From contig JBIOUX010000115.1 of NCBI GenBank assembly GCA_044867425.1, positions 1 to 64,000 on the forward strand: a DNA stretch of 64,000 nucleotides, given 5' to 3'. This stretch comes from CAWBJP01 sp044867425 (GTDB lineage: Bacteria > Actinomycetota > Acidimicrobiia > IMCC26256 > BP-133). Under the pieces are notes generated by a model, which was not told the origin of the DNA, did not search any database, and saw only the letters and a program-made list of their open reading frames with translations. Each line of letters begins with the position of its first letter. The first letter of the stretch is position 1. Positions 29,700 through 37,694 of this stretch are shown here, piece after piece. Both the position numbers and the translations under genes were made by a program.

Positions 29700-31976
29700 C
29701 TAGACACTGAGGACGGCCCGCAGCAGCTTGCGGGCCGCCTCCTTGTCCAGCCACTCGTTCCAGTTCCCGCACTTGGGGGACTGGACGCAGCTGGGGCAGC
29801 CCTGCTCGCAGGCGCAGCCCTCGATGACATCGACGGCGGCGGCCAGGTGCACGTCCGCCGCCTGAAAGCCGAGGTCGGCGATGCCGGCGCCGCCGGGGTA
29901 GCCGTCGTAGACGAAGATCGTCGGTTCACCGGTGGCGGGATGGATGGCCATGGACACGCCGCCCACGTCCCAGCGGTCGCAGATGGCGAAGAGGGGCAAC
30001 ATGCCGATCAGGGCGTGCTCGGCGGCGTGGGCGGCCGAGAGGACCCGCACGGGGTCCAGTCCGGCGTCGGCGGTCACGGACACCGGGATCGTGTACCAGA
30101 AGGCCCGGGTGGGCAGCGTCCGGGGCGGCAGGTCGAGGTCGACCCGGTCGATGACCTCGCCGTCGGACAGGCGCCGGCGCTGGTAGCCCGAGGTCGTGGT
30201 GGTGACCACCACCTGCCCCAGATGGAGGATGGAACGGCCCACCGGGCGGGACCCCTCGGTGGCGGTGATGGCGATGTCGGTGTCGTGCCGGGGCTGGGTC
30301 CACTCGTCGGCGTCGGTGGCGGCCAGGACGGCGTAGTGATCATCGAGGTCGAGGTGCTCGACGTGCCATTGCCGCCCCTGGTGGAGGTAGATGGCCCCCG
30401 GGTGGGCAACGTGGAACACCCGGGCCTCATCCACGGTGCCCACCAGCCGGCCGGACTCGGCGTCGAGGAGGCGGAACTCCACCGATGACCCGGTGCGGAG
30501 CCCCACGGCCGGCGCCGGAGCCTGGGGGCGGGCCCAGTACATCCGCCCGCCCCGGGGTTTGAGGGCGTCGGCCAGGACGAGGTCCCGCACGGCGTCGTCG
30601 AGATCCTCGCCCAGGACGGCTTCGTCCGCCGTGGACAGGGGGATCTCGTAGGCGGCGCAGCCGATCTGGGGGCGCGACACGAACGGGTTCGATGGGTTGA
30701 TCACCGCCGGCTCGGGGGGGCGGGTGAAGATCTCTTTCGGATGGTCGAGGTACCAGCGGTCGAGCTGGTCGTCGCCCGCCACCAGCACGGCGGCGGCCGG
30801 CTGGAGGGCCCGGCCCGCTCTTCCCGCCTGCTGCCAGAAGGAGGCCAGGGTCCCGGGGAAGCCGTTGAGGACGACGGCGTCGAGGCCGGCCACGTCGATG
30901 CCCAGCTCGAGGGCGTTGGTGGCCGACACCCCGAGCAGCTCGCCCCGGGCCAGGGCCGACTCCAGGGCCCGGCGCTCCTCGGGCAGGTATCCGCCCCGGT
31001 AGGCGGCCACCGCCCCGGCCAGCTCGGAGGAGCCGGCCACCAGGCGCCGGCGGGCGTGCTGGGCCACCAGCTCGGCCCCCTTGCGGGAGGAGGAGAAGGC
31101 GATGGTGCGCAGCCCGGAGCCCACCAGGCGGGCCAGGATGGCGCCCGTCTCGGCGTTGGCCGAGGGCCGGGTCCCTTTCTCGGCGTCGAGGAGCGGCCGG
31201 TCCCACAGCGCCACCAGGCGCTCGCCCCGGGGCGAGCCGTCGTCGTCCACGGTCGCCACCGGCAGGCCGCACAAGGCCTCGGCCAGGCCGGCCGGATTCC
31301 CGATGGTGGCCGAGGAGAAGCAGAACGCCGGCTCGGAGCCGTAGCGGGCGCACACCCGGCGCAGCCGGCGCAGGAGGTGGGCCACGTGGCTCCCGAAGAT
31401 GCCCCGCAGGGTGTGCAGCTCGTCCACCACCACATAGCGCAGGCGCATGAAGAAGGTGGCCCAACGGTCGTGGAAGGGCAGCATCCCGATGTGGAGCATC
31501 TCGGGGTTGGTGAGCACCACGTTGGCCGTCCGGCGGGCCGCCGCCCGTTCCTCGGGGGGTGTGTCACCGTCGTAGGTCACGGCCCGCATGCCCGGCACCA
31601 GCCAGGAGCGCAGGACCCGCAGCTGGTCGTGGGCCAGCGCCTTGGTGGGAAACAGCAACAGGGCGGTGTCCTGGGTGCCCTCCAGAACCGAGGTGACGAT
31701 GGGGATCTGGTAGCAGGCCGACTTGCCCGACGCCGTCCCGGTGGCCACCACCACGCTGCGGCCCGCCCGGAGATGGTCGACGGCGGCGGCCTGGTGGGAC
31801 CACAGGCTGTCGATCCCCCGGGCGGCGAGCCGTTCGGCCACCTCGGGGTGCAGGCCACCGGCGGGCGCGCCGCCGCGGGCGGGCCGGGGCGGCAGGTGCT
31901 CCAGGTGGACCAGGCGCGATCCCAGGTCGGGATCGGCGGCCAGGTCGGCAAGCACGGTACGGACGTCCATCGTCAT
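29700..31976 (-). CDS. DEAD/DEAH-box helicase with C-terminal DUF1998 zinc domain
   Basis: About 758 residues, an SF2 helicase of the MrfA/YprA (Rv3649-like) type. Motif I is VVATGTASGKSACYQIP, motif II VVVDELHTLRG, motif III SSATIGNP, and motifs V/VI ATNALELGIDVAG and WQQAGRAGRA. The C-terminal Cys cluster CACEQGCPSCVQSPKCGNW is the zinc-binding DUF1998 region. Relatives act in mitomycin-type DNA repair. The start is one of three nearby ATGs (31985, 31976, 31970); 31976 is used. It converges on the Fn3 gene with 9 bp between. The neighbourhood with a Tad operon matches Mycobacterium. Confidence 0.9.
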   Translation of the reverse strand: MTMDVRTVLADLAADPDLGSRLVHLEHLPPRPARGGAPAGGLHPEVAERLAARGIDSLWSHQAAAVDHLRAGRSVVVATGTASGKSACYQIPIVTSVLEGTQDTALLLFPTKALAHDQLRVLRSWLVPGMRAVTYDGDTPPEERAAARRTANVVLTNPEMLHIGMLPFHDRWATFFMRLRYVVVDELHTLRGIFGSHVAHLLRRLRRVCARYGSEPAFCFSSATIGNPAGLAEALCGLPVATVDDDGSPRGERLVALWDRPLLDAEKGTRPSANAETGAILARLVGSGLRTIAFSSSRKGAELVAQHARRRLVAGSSELAGAVAAYRGGYLPEERRALESALARGELLGVSATNALELGIDVAGLDAVVLNGFPGTLASFWQQAGRAGRALQPAAAVLVAGDDQLDRWYLDHPKEIFTRPPEPAVINPSNPFVSRPQIGCAAYEIPLSTADEAVLGEDLDDAVRDLVLADALKPRGGRMYWARPQAPAPAVGLRTGSSVEFRLLDAESGRLVGTVDEARVFHVAHPGAIYLHQGRQWHVEHLDLDDHYAVLAATDADEWTQPRHDTDIAITATEGSRPVGRSILHLGQVVVTTTTSGYQRRRLSDGEVIDRVDLDLPPRTLPTRAFWYTIPVSVTADAGLDPVRVLSAAHAAEHALIGMLPLFAICDRWDVGGVSMAIHPATGEPTIFVYDGYPGGAGIADLGFQAADVHLAAAVDVIEGCACEQGCPSCVQSPKCGNWNEWLDKEAARKLLRAVLSV

Positions 31977-32022
31977 CCCGACCATACCGGGGTGCTGCGA
32001 CAGTCCCGACGGCGGTTGCCGG

Positions 32023-32028
32023 TATCCT
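32023..32028 (+). promoter_or_regulatory. -10 box TATCCT of a probable leaderless transcript
   Basis: TATCCT ends 6 nt before the GTG at 32035, so transcription would start at or next to the start codon. No Shine-Dalgarno is present. The -35 is not clear. Confidence 0.5.
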
Positions 32029-32034
32029 CTGAGC

Positions 32035-32388
32035 GTGGCCCTGAAGAAGATGGTCGAGCGTCTGACCAAGCCGGTCGCGGAGCAGGACCGGGAGAAGCTG
32101 GTCGAGTTCTGCGACGCCCTCGGGGTGACCCACTGTGACGAGCTGAAGGCAAGGACCCACACCCGGGTGGCGGGGGAGGTCTCCTCCGTGCGGGTCGTTC
32201 CCCGGGCCGGCTCGCCCAGCCTGGAGGTGACCGTCACCGACGGCCGGGGCTCGGTGGTCGGCGTGTTCTTCGGGCGGCGCAAGCTGGCCGGGCTCACCCC
32301 GGGCCGGCGGCTGGTGCTCGAGGGCGTCGTGGCCCACACCGGCAAGCGCTGTTACATGTACAACCCCGTCTACGAGCTCCTGGCCTGA
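32035..32388 (+). CDS. OB-fold nucleic-acid-binding-like protein (Rv2694c-like)
   Basis: 117 residues. After a helical N-terminus (MVERLTKPVAEQDREKLVEF) comes a five-strand OB-fold: HTRVAGEVSSVRVVPRAGSP, SLEVTVTDGRGSVVGVFFGR, and RLVLEGVVAHTGKRCYMYNP. Similar proteins accompany ceoB/ceoC in mycobacteria. Whether it binds nucleic acid is not shown. GTG at 32035, apparently leaderless. It converges on the TrkA gene with 9 bp between. Confidence 0.78.
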   Translation: MALKKMVERLTKPVAEQDREKLVEFCDALGVTHCDELKARTHTRVAGEVSSVRVVPRAGSPSLEVTVTDGRGSVVGVFFGRRKLAGLTPGRRLVLEGVVAHTGKRCYMYNPVYELLA

Positions 32389-32397
32389 CGGCTGGCG

Positions 32398-33084
32398 CTA
32401 CTTGCCGGTGAGGAGCCGGCGGACGTCTCCCTCGGAGTCCGGCGTCACCAGGGCCAGGACCTCGTCGCCCTCCTGGAAGCTGGTGTCGCCCCGGGGGACG
32501 ATGACGTGCTCCTCCCGCATGACGGCCACGATGCTGGCGTCCCGGGGGATGTTGATCTCGGCGATGGTCTTCCCCAGCACGGGGGCGTCGTCGGCCAGGG
32601 TCGCCTCCACCAGGCCGGCGTGGCCCCGCTCGAGCTGGAAGAGCTTGACCAGGCTGCCGACCGTCACCGCCTCTTCGGTCAGGGCGAGGATCAGATGGGG
32701 GGTGGACACCGAGACGTCGACGCCCCACGTCTCGTTGAACAGCCACTCGTTCTTGGGATGATTGACCCGGGCGATGACGCGGGGCACGGCGAACTCCTGC
32801 TTGGCCAGGAGCGAGATGACGAGGTTGTCCTCGTCGTCGCCCGTGGCCGCCACCACCACGTCCATCTTCTCGAGCTCGGCCTCTCGCAGGGAAGAAACCT
32901 CGCAGGCGTCGGCCGTGCGCCACTCGATGCTCCCGCCCTCCGGCCGGGTCCCCGAGAGGCCCGGCTGGTCGCGGGCAACCACGCCAGGATCCTGCTCGAG
33001 GAGCAGCACGTCGTGGCCGGCCGAGAACAGGTCGTTGGCGATGAACTGGCCGACGTTGCCGGCCCCGGCGATGGCGACCCTCAT
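32398..33084 (-). CDS. TrkA/RCK-type potassium uptake regulator (CeoC-like)
   Basis: 228 residues with an N-terminal Rossmann NAD-binding RCK domain (VAIAGAGNVGQFIANDLFSA, acidic end LLLEQD) and a C-terminal RCK_C domain (LGKTIAEINIPRDASIVAVM). Such proteins gate K+ transporters according to nucleotide state. It lies 3 bp from the upstream paralog 33088-33744, so the two are one operon and likely partners. No Trk or Ktr membrane subunit is in the window; the nearest K+ transporters are the divergent KimA-like genes. Confidence 0.9.
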   Translation of the reverse strand: MRVAIAGAGNVGQFIANDLFSAGHDVLLLEQDPGVVARDQPGLSGTRPEGGSIEWRTADACEVSSLREAELEKMDVVVAATGDDEDNLVISLLAKQEFAVPRVIARVNHPKNEWLFNETWGVDVSVSTPHLILALTEEAVTVGSLVKLFQLERGHAGLVEATLADDAPVLGKTIAEINIPRDASIVAVMREEHVIVPRGDTSFQEGDEVLALVTPDSEGDVRRLLTGK

Positions 33085-33087
33085 CGG

Positions 33088-33744
33088 CTAGTGCTCCTTC
33101 TGCTCGAGCCGTTCGCGGAGGGCGTCGAGGGCGTCGGTGGCGGCCACGAACCGCAGCACGTCGCCCTCCTGGCCGAGGAGATCAGGCGTCGAGATCCTGG
33201 CGGCCCCCAGCCGGGTGACGTCGGTGAGCCAGAACCGGCCCGGCTCGTTCAAGTGGCTGAGCTTCTTGCCTGCCCAGGCGAGTGGAAGCTCCCGCTCCAC
33301 GAAGCACACCTTCCCACTCGGGTCGATCCAGCCGGTCCGCTCCTGACCGGGAAGGAGGCGCCGGCGGATCTGATCGGTCGTCCACGTCACCGTGGCCACG
33401 GTGGGAATACCGAGCCGCTGGTAGATCACGGCGCGGCGGGGATCGTAGATGCGGGCCACGACCCGTTCGATGCCGTAGGTCTCGTGCGCGATCCGGGCCG
33501 TGAGGATGTTGGAGTTGTCGCCGTTGGTGACGGCGGCCAGGGCGCCCGCCTCCTCGATGCCGGCCTCCATGAGGTGGTCCCGGTCGAAGCCGAAGCCGAC
33601 CACCGTGCGACCGCCGAAGCCGGGGGGCAGGCGGCGGAAGGCGCTCTTGTTCTTGTCCACCACGGCCACGGTGTGGCCGTCCTTCTCCAGCGTGCCCGCC
33701 AGCTCGCTGCCCACCCGCCCGCATCCCACGACGACCACATGCAC
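33088..33744 (-). CDS. TrkA/RCK-type potassium uptake regulator (CeoB-like)
   Basis: 218 residues, paralog of the next gene. The Rossmann start is MHVVVVGCGRVGSELAGTLE with VAVVDKNK, and a conserved ERVVARIYDPRRAVIYQRLG stretch leads to the dimerisation helix. The RCK_C part is diverged (VCFVERELPLAWAGKKLSHL). Divergent from the KimA-like genes with 65 bp between. This is the Rv2690c-ceoB-ceoC arrangement. Confidence 0.9.
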   Translation of the reverse strand: MHVVVVGCGRVGSELAGTLEKDGHTVAVVDKNKSAFRRLPPGFGGRTVVGFGFDRDHLMEAGIEEAGALAAVTNGDNSNILTARIAHETYGIERVVARIYDPRRAVIYQRLGIPTVATVTWTTDQIRRRLLPGQERTGWIDPSGKVCFVERELPLAWAGKKLSHLNEPGRFWLTDVTRLGAARISTPDLLGQEGDVLRFVAATDALDALRERLEQKEH

Positions 33745-33809
33745 GGCGGAGATGCTACTTCGGGGACAAACCCGGCCCCGCCTGCGCCAGATGGCATGCT
33801 GACGCGGCG

Positions 33810-35693
33810 ATGGTAGCGGTACTCAAGCGACTGCTGGTGGGACGGCCACTGCCGAGCGCCGAACAGGAGCACCAGCGCCTCATCAAGACGATCGCCCTGG
33901 CCGTCTTCTCCTCGGACGCCATCTCCTCGACGGCCTACGCCACCGAGGAGATCCTCCACGTGCTGGTTCCCCTGTCGGGCCTTGCCGCCCTGGGCTATCT
34001 CGTGCCCATCTCCCTCATCGTCATCGTGCTGCTCACCATCGTGGCTGCCAGCTACCGCCAGACGATCTTCGCCTACCCGGGTGGCGGCGGCTCCTACGTC
34101 GTGTCCCGGGAGAACCTGGGGACGAACCCCTCGCTGGTGGCCGCCGCCTCCCTCCTCACCGACTATGTCCTCACGGTGGCGGTGTCCGTCTCCGCCGGGG
34201 TCGCCGCCATCGTGTCCGCCGTACCCGGGCTCCTGACCCACCGGGTGGAGCTCGGGCTGGCCCTCATCGTGCTCGTCACCGTGGCCAACCTGCGCGGCGT
34301 CAAGGAGTCCGGCCGGGTCTTCGCCATCCCGACCTACGTCTACATCTTCGCCCTGGGCGGTCTGATCGCCTACGGCCTGTTCGACTACTACTTCGGCGAC
34401 CTCCAGGCGCTGCCCCCCGATCCCGAGGCGCTGGCCGAATTCACCAAACAGGCGGTCCTGCCCGGCGTGACGCTCTTCACCCTGATGCGGGCATTCTCCT
34501 CGGGGGCCGTCGCCCTCACCGGCGTGGAGGCCATCAGCAACGCCGTTCCCGCCTTCCGGCGCCCGGAGGCGAAGAACGCAGCCCGGACGCTGATCGTCAT
34601 GGTGGCGATCCTGGGCACGTACTTCCTCGGGATCTCCATCCTGGCCCAGAACCTGCGGCCCACGCTCCACGAGGACGAGACCATCCTTTCGATTCTGGGC
34701 CGGGCCGTATACGGCGACGGCGTTCTGTACGTGGTGCTGCAGGCGGCCACGGCCACCATCCTGGTGCTGGCGGCCAACACGGCCTACAACGCCTTCCCTG
34801 CCGTGTGCTCGATCATCGCCCGGGACGGCTTCCTCCCCCGTCAGCTCTTCAACCGGGGCGACCGGCTGGTGTTCTCCAACGGGATCATCGCCCTGTCCCT
34901 GGCCGCCGGCGCGCTGCTGGTCGCCTTCGGCGGCGTGACCACGGCCCTGATCCCCCTCTACGCCGTCGGGGTCTTCACCAGCTTCACCCTGTCCCAGCTC
35001 GGGATGGTGCAGCACCATCGCCGCGAGCGCGATCGGGGCTGGCAACAGAAGGCCGTCATCAACGCCGTGGGCGCCGTCGCCACCGGCATCGTGCTCCTTG
35101 TGGTGGTGGTGTCGAAGTTCACCATCGGAGCGTGGGTCCCCGTGGTGGTGATCCCGCTCATCATGCTGCTCTTCCGGGGAGTGAAGCGCCACTACAGCCA
35201 GGTGGCCGAGGCGCTGGCCGTGCCCGACGGATGGCGCCCACCCCGGCTGAACCACACGGTCGTGGTCCTCGTCGGCGGGGTGCACCGTGGGGTCCTCGAA
35301 GCCTTGGCCTACGCCCGGTCCCTCGCCCCCAACCACCTGGTCGCCGTCACCGTGGTCTCCGATGAGGAGGAGCAGGCCCGGATCGAGGAGCAGTGGGCCA
35401 ACCAGCGCCTCGACATGCCGCTCGACATCGTGTACTCGCCCTACCGGGAGCTGTCCCGGCCCATCCTGCGCTTCCTGGACGAGATCGACGCCCGCTGGGA
35501 CAACGACATCGTCACGGTCCTGATCCCGGAGTTCGTCGTCCGGCGCTGGTGGGAGCAGCTGCTCCACAACCAGACGGCGCTGTTTCTCAAGGGGCGGCTG
35601 CTGTTCCGGGAAGGCGTGGTCGTGACGTCGGTCCCCTATCACGTCCGGACCAAGGACCGGGCCCTGACCACCCGCTCGGACGGTCGGGACTGA
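33810..35693 (+). CDS. KimA-like APC-superfamily potassium transporter (copy 1)
   Basis: 627 residues. The N-terminal two thirds is a membrane domain of about 12 helices close in sequence to Bacillus KimA (formerly YdaO), a high-affinity K+/H+ symporter. Shared blocks include KTIALAVFSSDAISSTAYAT, YRQTIFAYPGGGGSYVVSRE, AFSSGAVALTGVEAISNAVP and GDRLVFSNGI. The C-terminal 180 residues form a soluble UspA-like domain (NHTVVVLVGGVHRGVLEALA). ATG at 33810. Only 65 bp separate it from the divergent ceoB-like gene, too little for a ydaO/c-di-AMP riboswitch. Tandem copy: 35703-37550. Substrate by homology only. Confidence 0.87.
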   Translation: MVAVLKRLLVGRPLPSAEQEHQRLIKTIALAVFSSDAISSTAYATEEILHVLVPLSGLAALGYLVPISLIVIVLLTIVAASYRQTIFAYPGGGGSYVVSRENLGTNPSLVAAASLLTDYVLTVAVSVSAGVAAIVSAVPGLLTHRVELGLALIVLVTVANLRGVKESGRVFAIPTYVYIFALGGLIAYGLFDYYFGDLQALPPDPEALAEFTKQAVLPGVTLFTLMRAFSSGAVALTGVEAISNAVPAFRRPEAKNAARTLIVMVAILGTYFLGISILAQNLRPTLHEDETILSILGRAVYGDGVLYVVLQAATATILVLAANTAYNAFPAVCSIIARDGFLPRQLFNRGDRLVFSNGIIALSLAAGALLVAFGGVTTALIPLYAVGVFTSFTLSQLGMVQHHRRERDRGWQQKAVINAVGAVATGIVLLVVVVSKFTIGAWVPVVVIPLIMLLFRGVKRHYSQVAEALAVPDGWRPPRLNHTVVVLVGGVHRGVLEALAYARSLAPNHLVAVTVVSDEEEQARIEEQWANQRLDMPLDIVYSPYRELSRPILRFLDEIDARWDNDIVTVLIPEFVVRRWWEQLLHNQTALFLKGRLLFREGVVVTSVPYHVRTKDRALTTRSDGRD

Positions 35694-35702
35694 CGCCGGG
35701 CC

Positions 35703-37550
35703 GTGGCTACCTGGCTGAAGCGTCTGCTCGTCGGCCGGCCACTGCCCAGCGCCGACGACGAGCACCGCCGCCTCATCAAGATCATCGGGCTGGCCGTCTT
35801 CTCGTCCGACGCCATCTCGTCGACGGCCTACGCCACCGAGGAGATCCTCCACGTCCTGGTGCCCCGGGCGGGCATCGCCGCGCTCGAGTACCTCATCCCC
35901 ATCTCGCTGGTGGTGATGGTGCTCCTCGCCATCGTGGCCCTGAGCTACCGCCAGACGATCCTCGCCTATCCGAGCGGCGGCGGCTCCTATGTCGTGTCCC
36001 GGGAGAACCTGGGGACGGGCCCGTCCCTGGTGGCGGCCGGTTCCATGCTGACGGACTACGTCCTCACCGTGGCGGTGTCGATCTCGGCCGGCGTGGCCGC
36101 CATCACCTCGGCCGCGCCGGCGCTGCGTGACCACCGGGTCGGGCTCGGCCTCACGCTCATCGGCGTGATCACGCTGGCCAACCTACGGGGCCTGAAGGAA
36201 GCGGGCACCGCCTTCGCGGCTCCCACCTACCTCTACATCATCTCCCTGGGATCACTCGTTCTCTACGGTCTGTACCGCTCGTTCTCGGGCAGTCTCGAGC
36301 GGCTGCCCGTCGACGCTGAGTCTCTGGCCGAGTTCACGCCGGAGTCCGGAGTGCTGGCCGGAGTCACCGTCTTCGCCCTCATGCGGGCGTTCTCGTCCGG
36401 TGCCGTGGCCCTCACCGGCGTGGAGGCGATCAGCATCGCCGTGCCCGCCTTCCGCCGGCCTGAGGCCAGGAACGCGGCCAAGACGCTGGTGGCGATGGTC
36501 ACCATTCTCGGGACCTACTTCTTCGGCATCTCCGTCCTGGCCCACCGGCTCGGCCCGACGCTCTCCGAGCACGAGACGATCCTCTCCAGCCTGGGCGACG
36601 CCGTGTTCGGACGGGGCAGCCCTGCGTACCTGCTGCTCCAGGCGTCGACGGCCGCCATCCTCATCCTGGCGGCGAACACGGCCTACTCCGCCTTCCCCAC
36701 CATGTGCTCGATCATCGCCCGGGACGGATACCTCCCCCGTCAGCTCTTCAACCGGGGCGACCGGCTCGTGTTCTCCAACGGGATCCTCGTCCTGGCGCTG
36801 GCCGCGGCGGCCCTGCTGGTGGCCTTCGGCGGTGTCACCACCGCCCTCATCCCGCTCTACGCGGTGGGGGTCTTCACGTCTTTCACCCTGTCCCAGACCG
36901 GCATGGTCCGCTACCAGCTGCGGGAGCGGACGCCGGGCTGGCGGGCCCGGGCGCTGGCCAACGGGGCCGGCGCCCTGACCACCGGCATGGTGCTCGCCGT
37001 CGTCCTGGTGTCGAAGTTCGCCATCGGCGCCTGGATCCCGGTGGTCCTCATCCCGAGCCTGATCTTGTTGTTCCGAGGCGTGCACCGCCACTACAGCCGG
37101 GTCCGCGAGCGGCTGGAAGTGCCCCCGGGATGGCGACCTCCTCGGATGAACCACACCGTGGTGGTGCTCGTGGGTGGGGTGCACCGAGGTGTGCTGGAAG
37201 CCCTGGCCTACGCCCGGTCGCTGGCGCCCAACCACCTGGTGCCCGTCACGGTGGTCTCCGACGAGGATGAGCAGGAGGCCATCGAGAAGGCGTGGGCCAA
37301 ATACGACCTCCACGAGGCGCTCGACATCGTCTACTCCCCTTACCGGGAGCTGTCCCGGCCCATCCTGCGCTTCCTGGACGAAATCGACGCCCGCTGGGAC
37401 AACGACATCATCACCGTGCTCATCCCCGAGGTCGTGGTGCGGCGGTGGTGGGAGCAGCTGCTCCACAACCAGACCGCCCTGTTCCTCAAGGGAAGACTCC
37501 TGTTCCGCAAGGGCGTGGTGGTGACTTCGGTCCCATATCACCTCGATTGA
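35703..37550 (+). CDS. KimA-like APC-superfamily potassium transporter (copy 2)
   Basis: 615 residues, a tandem duplicate of the previous gene with the same architecture and long identical stretches (RDGYLPRQLFNRGDRLVFSN; RELSRPILRFLDEIDARWDN). Differences concentrate in the periplasmic loops and the regulator-like C-terminal domain, and the last 12 residues of copy 1 are absent. GTG at 35703 follows the previous stop by 9 bp, so both are on one transcript. Duplicates may differ in affinity or regulation; this is inference. Confidence 0.87.
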   Translation: MATWLKRLLVGRPLPSADDEHRRLIKIIGLAVFSSDAISSTAYATEEILHVLVPRAGIAALEYLIPISLVVMVLLAIVALSYRQTILAYPSGGGSYVVSRENLGTGPSLVAAGSMLTDYVLTVAVSISAGVAAITSAAPALRDHRVGLGLTLIGVITLANLRGLKEAGTAFAAPTYLYIISLGSLVLYGLYRSFSGSLERLPVDAESLAEFTPESGVLAGVTVFALMRAFSSGAVALTGVEAISIAVPAFRRPEARNAAKTLVAMVTILGTYFFGISVLAHRLGPTLSEHETILSSLGDAVFGRGSPAYLLLQASTAAILILAANTAYSAFPTMCSIIARDGYLPRQLFNRGDRLVFSNGILVLALAAAALLVAFGGVTTALIPLYAVGVFTSFTLSQTGMVRYQLRERTPGWRARALANGAGALTTGMVLAVVLVSKFAIGAWIPVVLIPSLILLFRGVHRHYSRVRERLEVPPGWRPPRMNHTVVVLVGGVHRGVLEALAYARSLAPNHLVPVTVVSDEDEQEAIEKAWAKYDLHEALDIVYSPYRELSRPILRFLDEIDARWDNDIITVLIPEVVVRRWWEQLLHNQTALFLKGRLLFRKGVVVTSVPYHLD

Positions 37551-37694
37551 ACCCGGGGCCCGGGGTGTCCCCGACGAAATCAGTCAGGATTCCGAAAGCC
37601 GCCGTTCAACCGGCGTAGCATGTCCCCCCGTCGACTGGGTACCGCTGATCGCACGCGTCCCCAGCCCAGCCTCTAGAAAGGACGTATCACCAGC
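37551..37694. promoter_or_regulatory. hppA upstream region
   Basis: 144 bp. A GC-rich self-complementary stretch ACCCGGGGCCCGGGGTG directly after kimA copy 2 may act as a terminator. A TAGCAT box at 37616-37621 is a candidate -10. The Shine-Dalgarno AGAAAGGACG precedes the ATG at 37695. Confidence 0.4.

Noticed and set aside
33745..33809. c-di-AMP (ydaO) riboswitch before the KimA-like genes
   Set aside because: Only 65 bp separate the divergent starts, less than half the length of that riboswitch.
33426..36134. Minus-strand open frame of about 900 codons opposite the KimA-like genes
   Set aside because: It mirrors the coding strand of clear membrane transporters; the composition (Gly/Asp/His/Gln-rich) is the usual shadow of hydrophobic genes.
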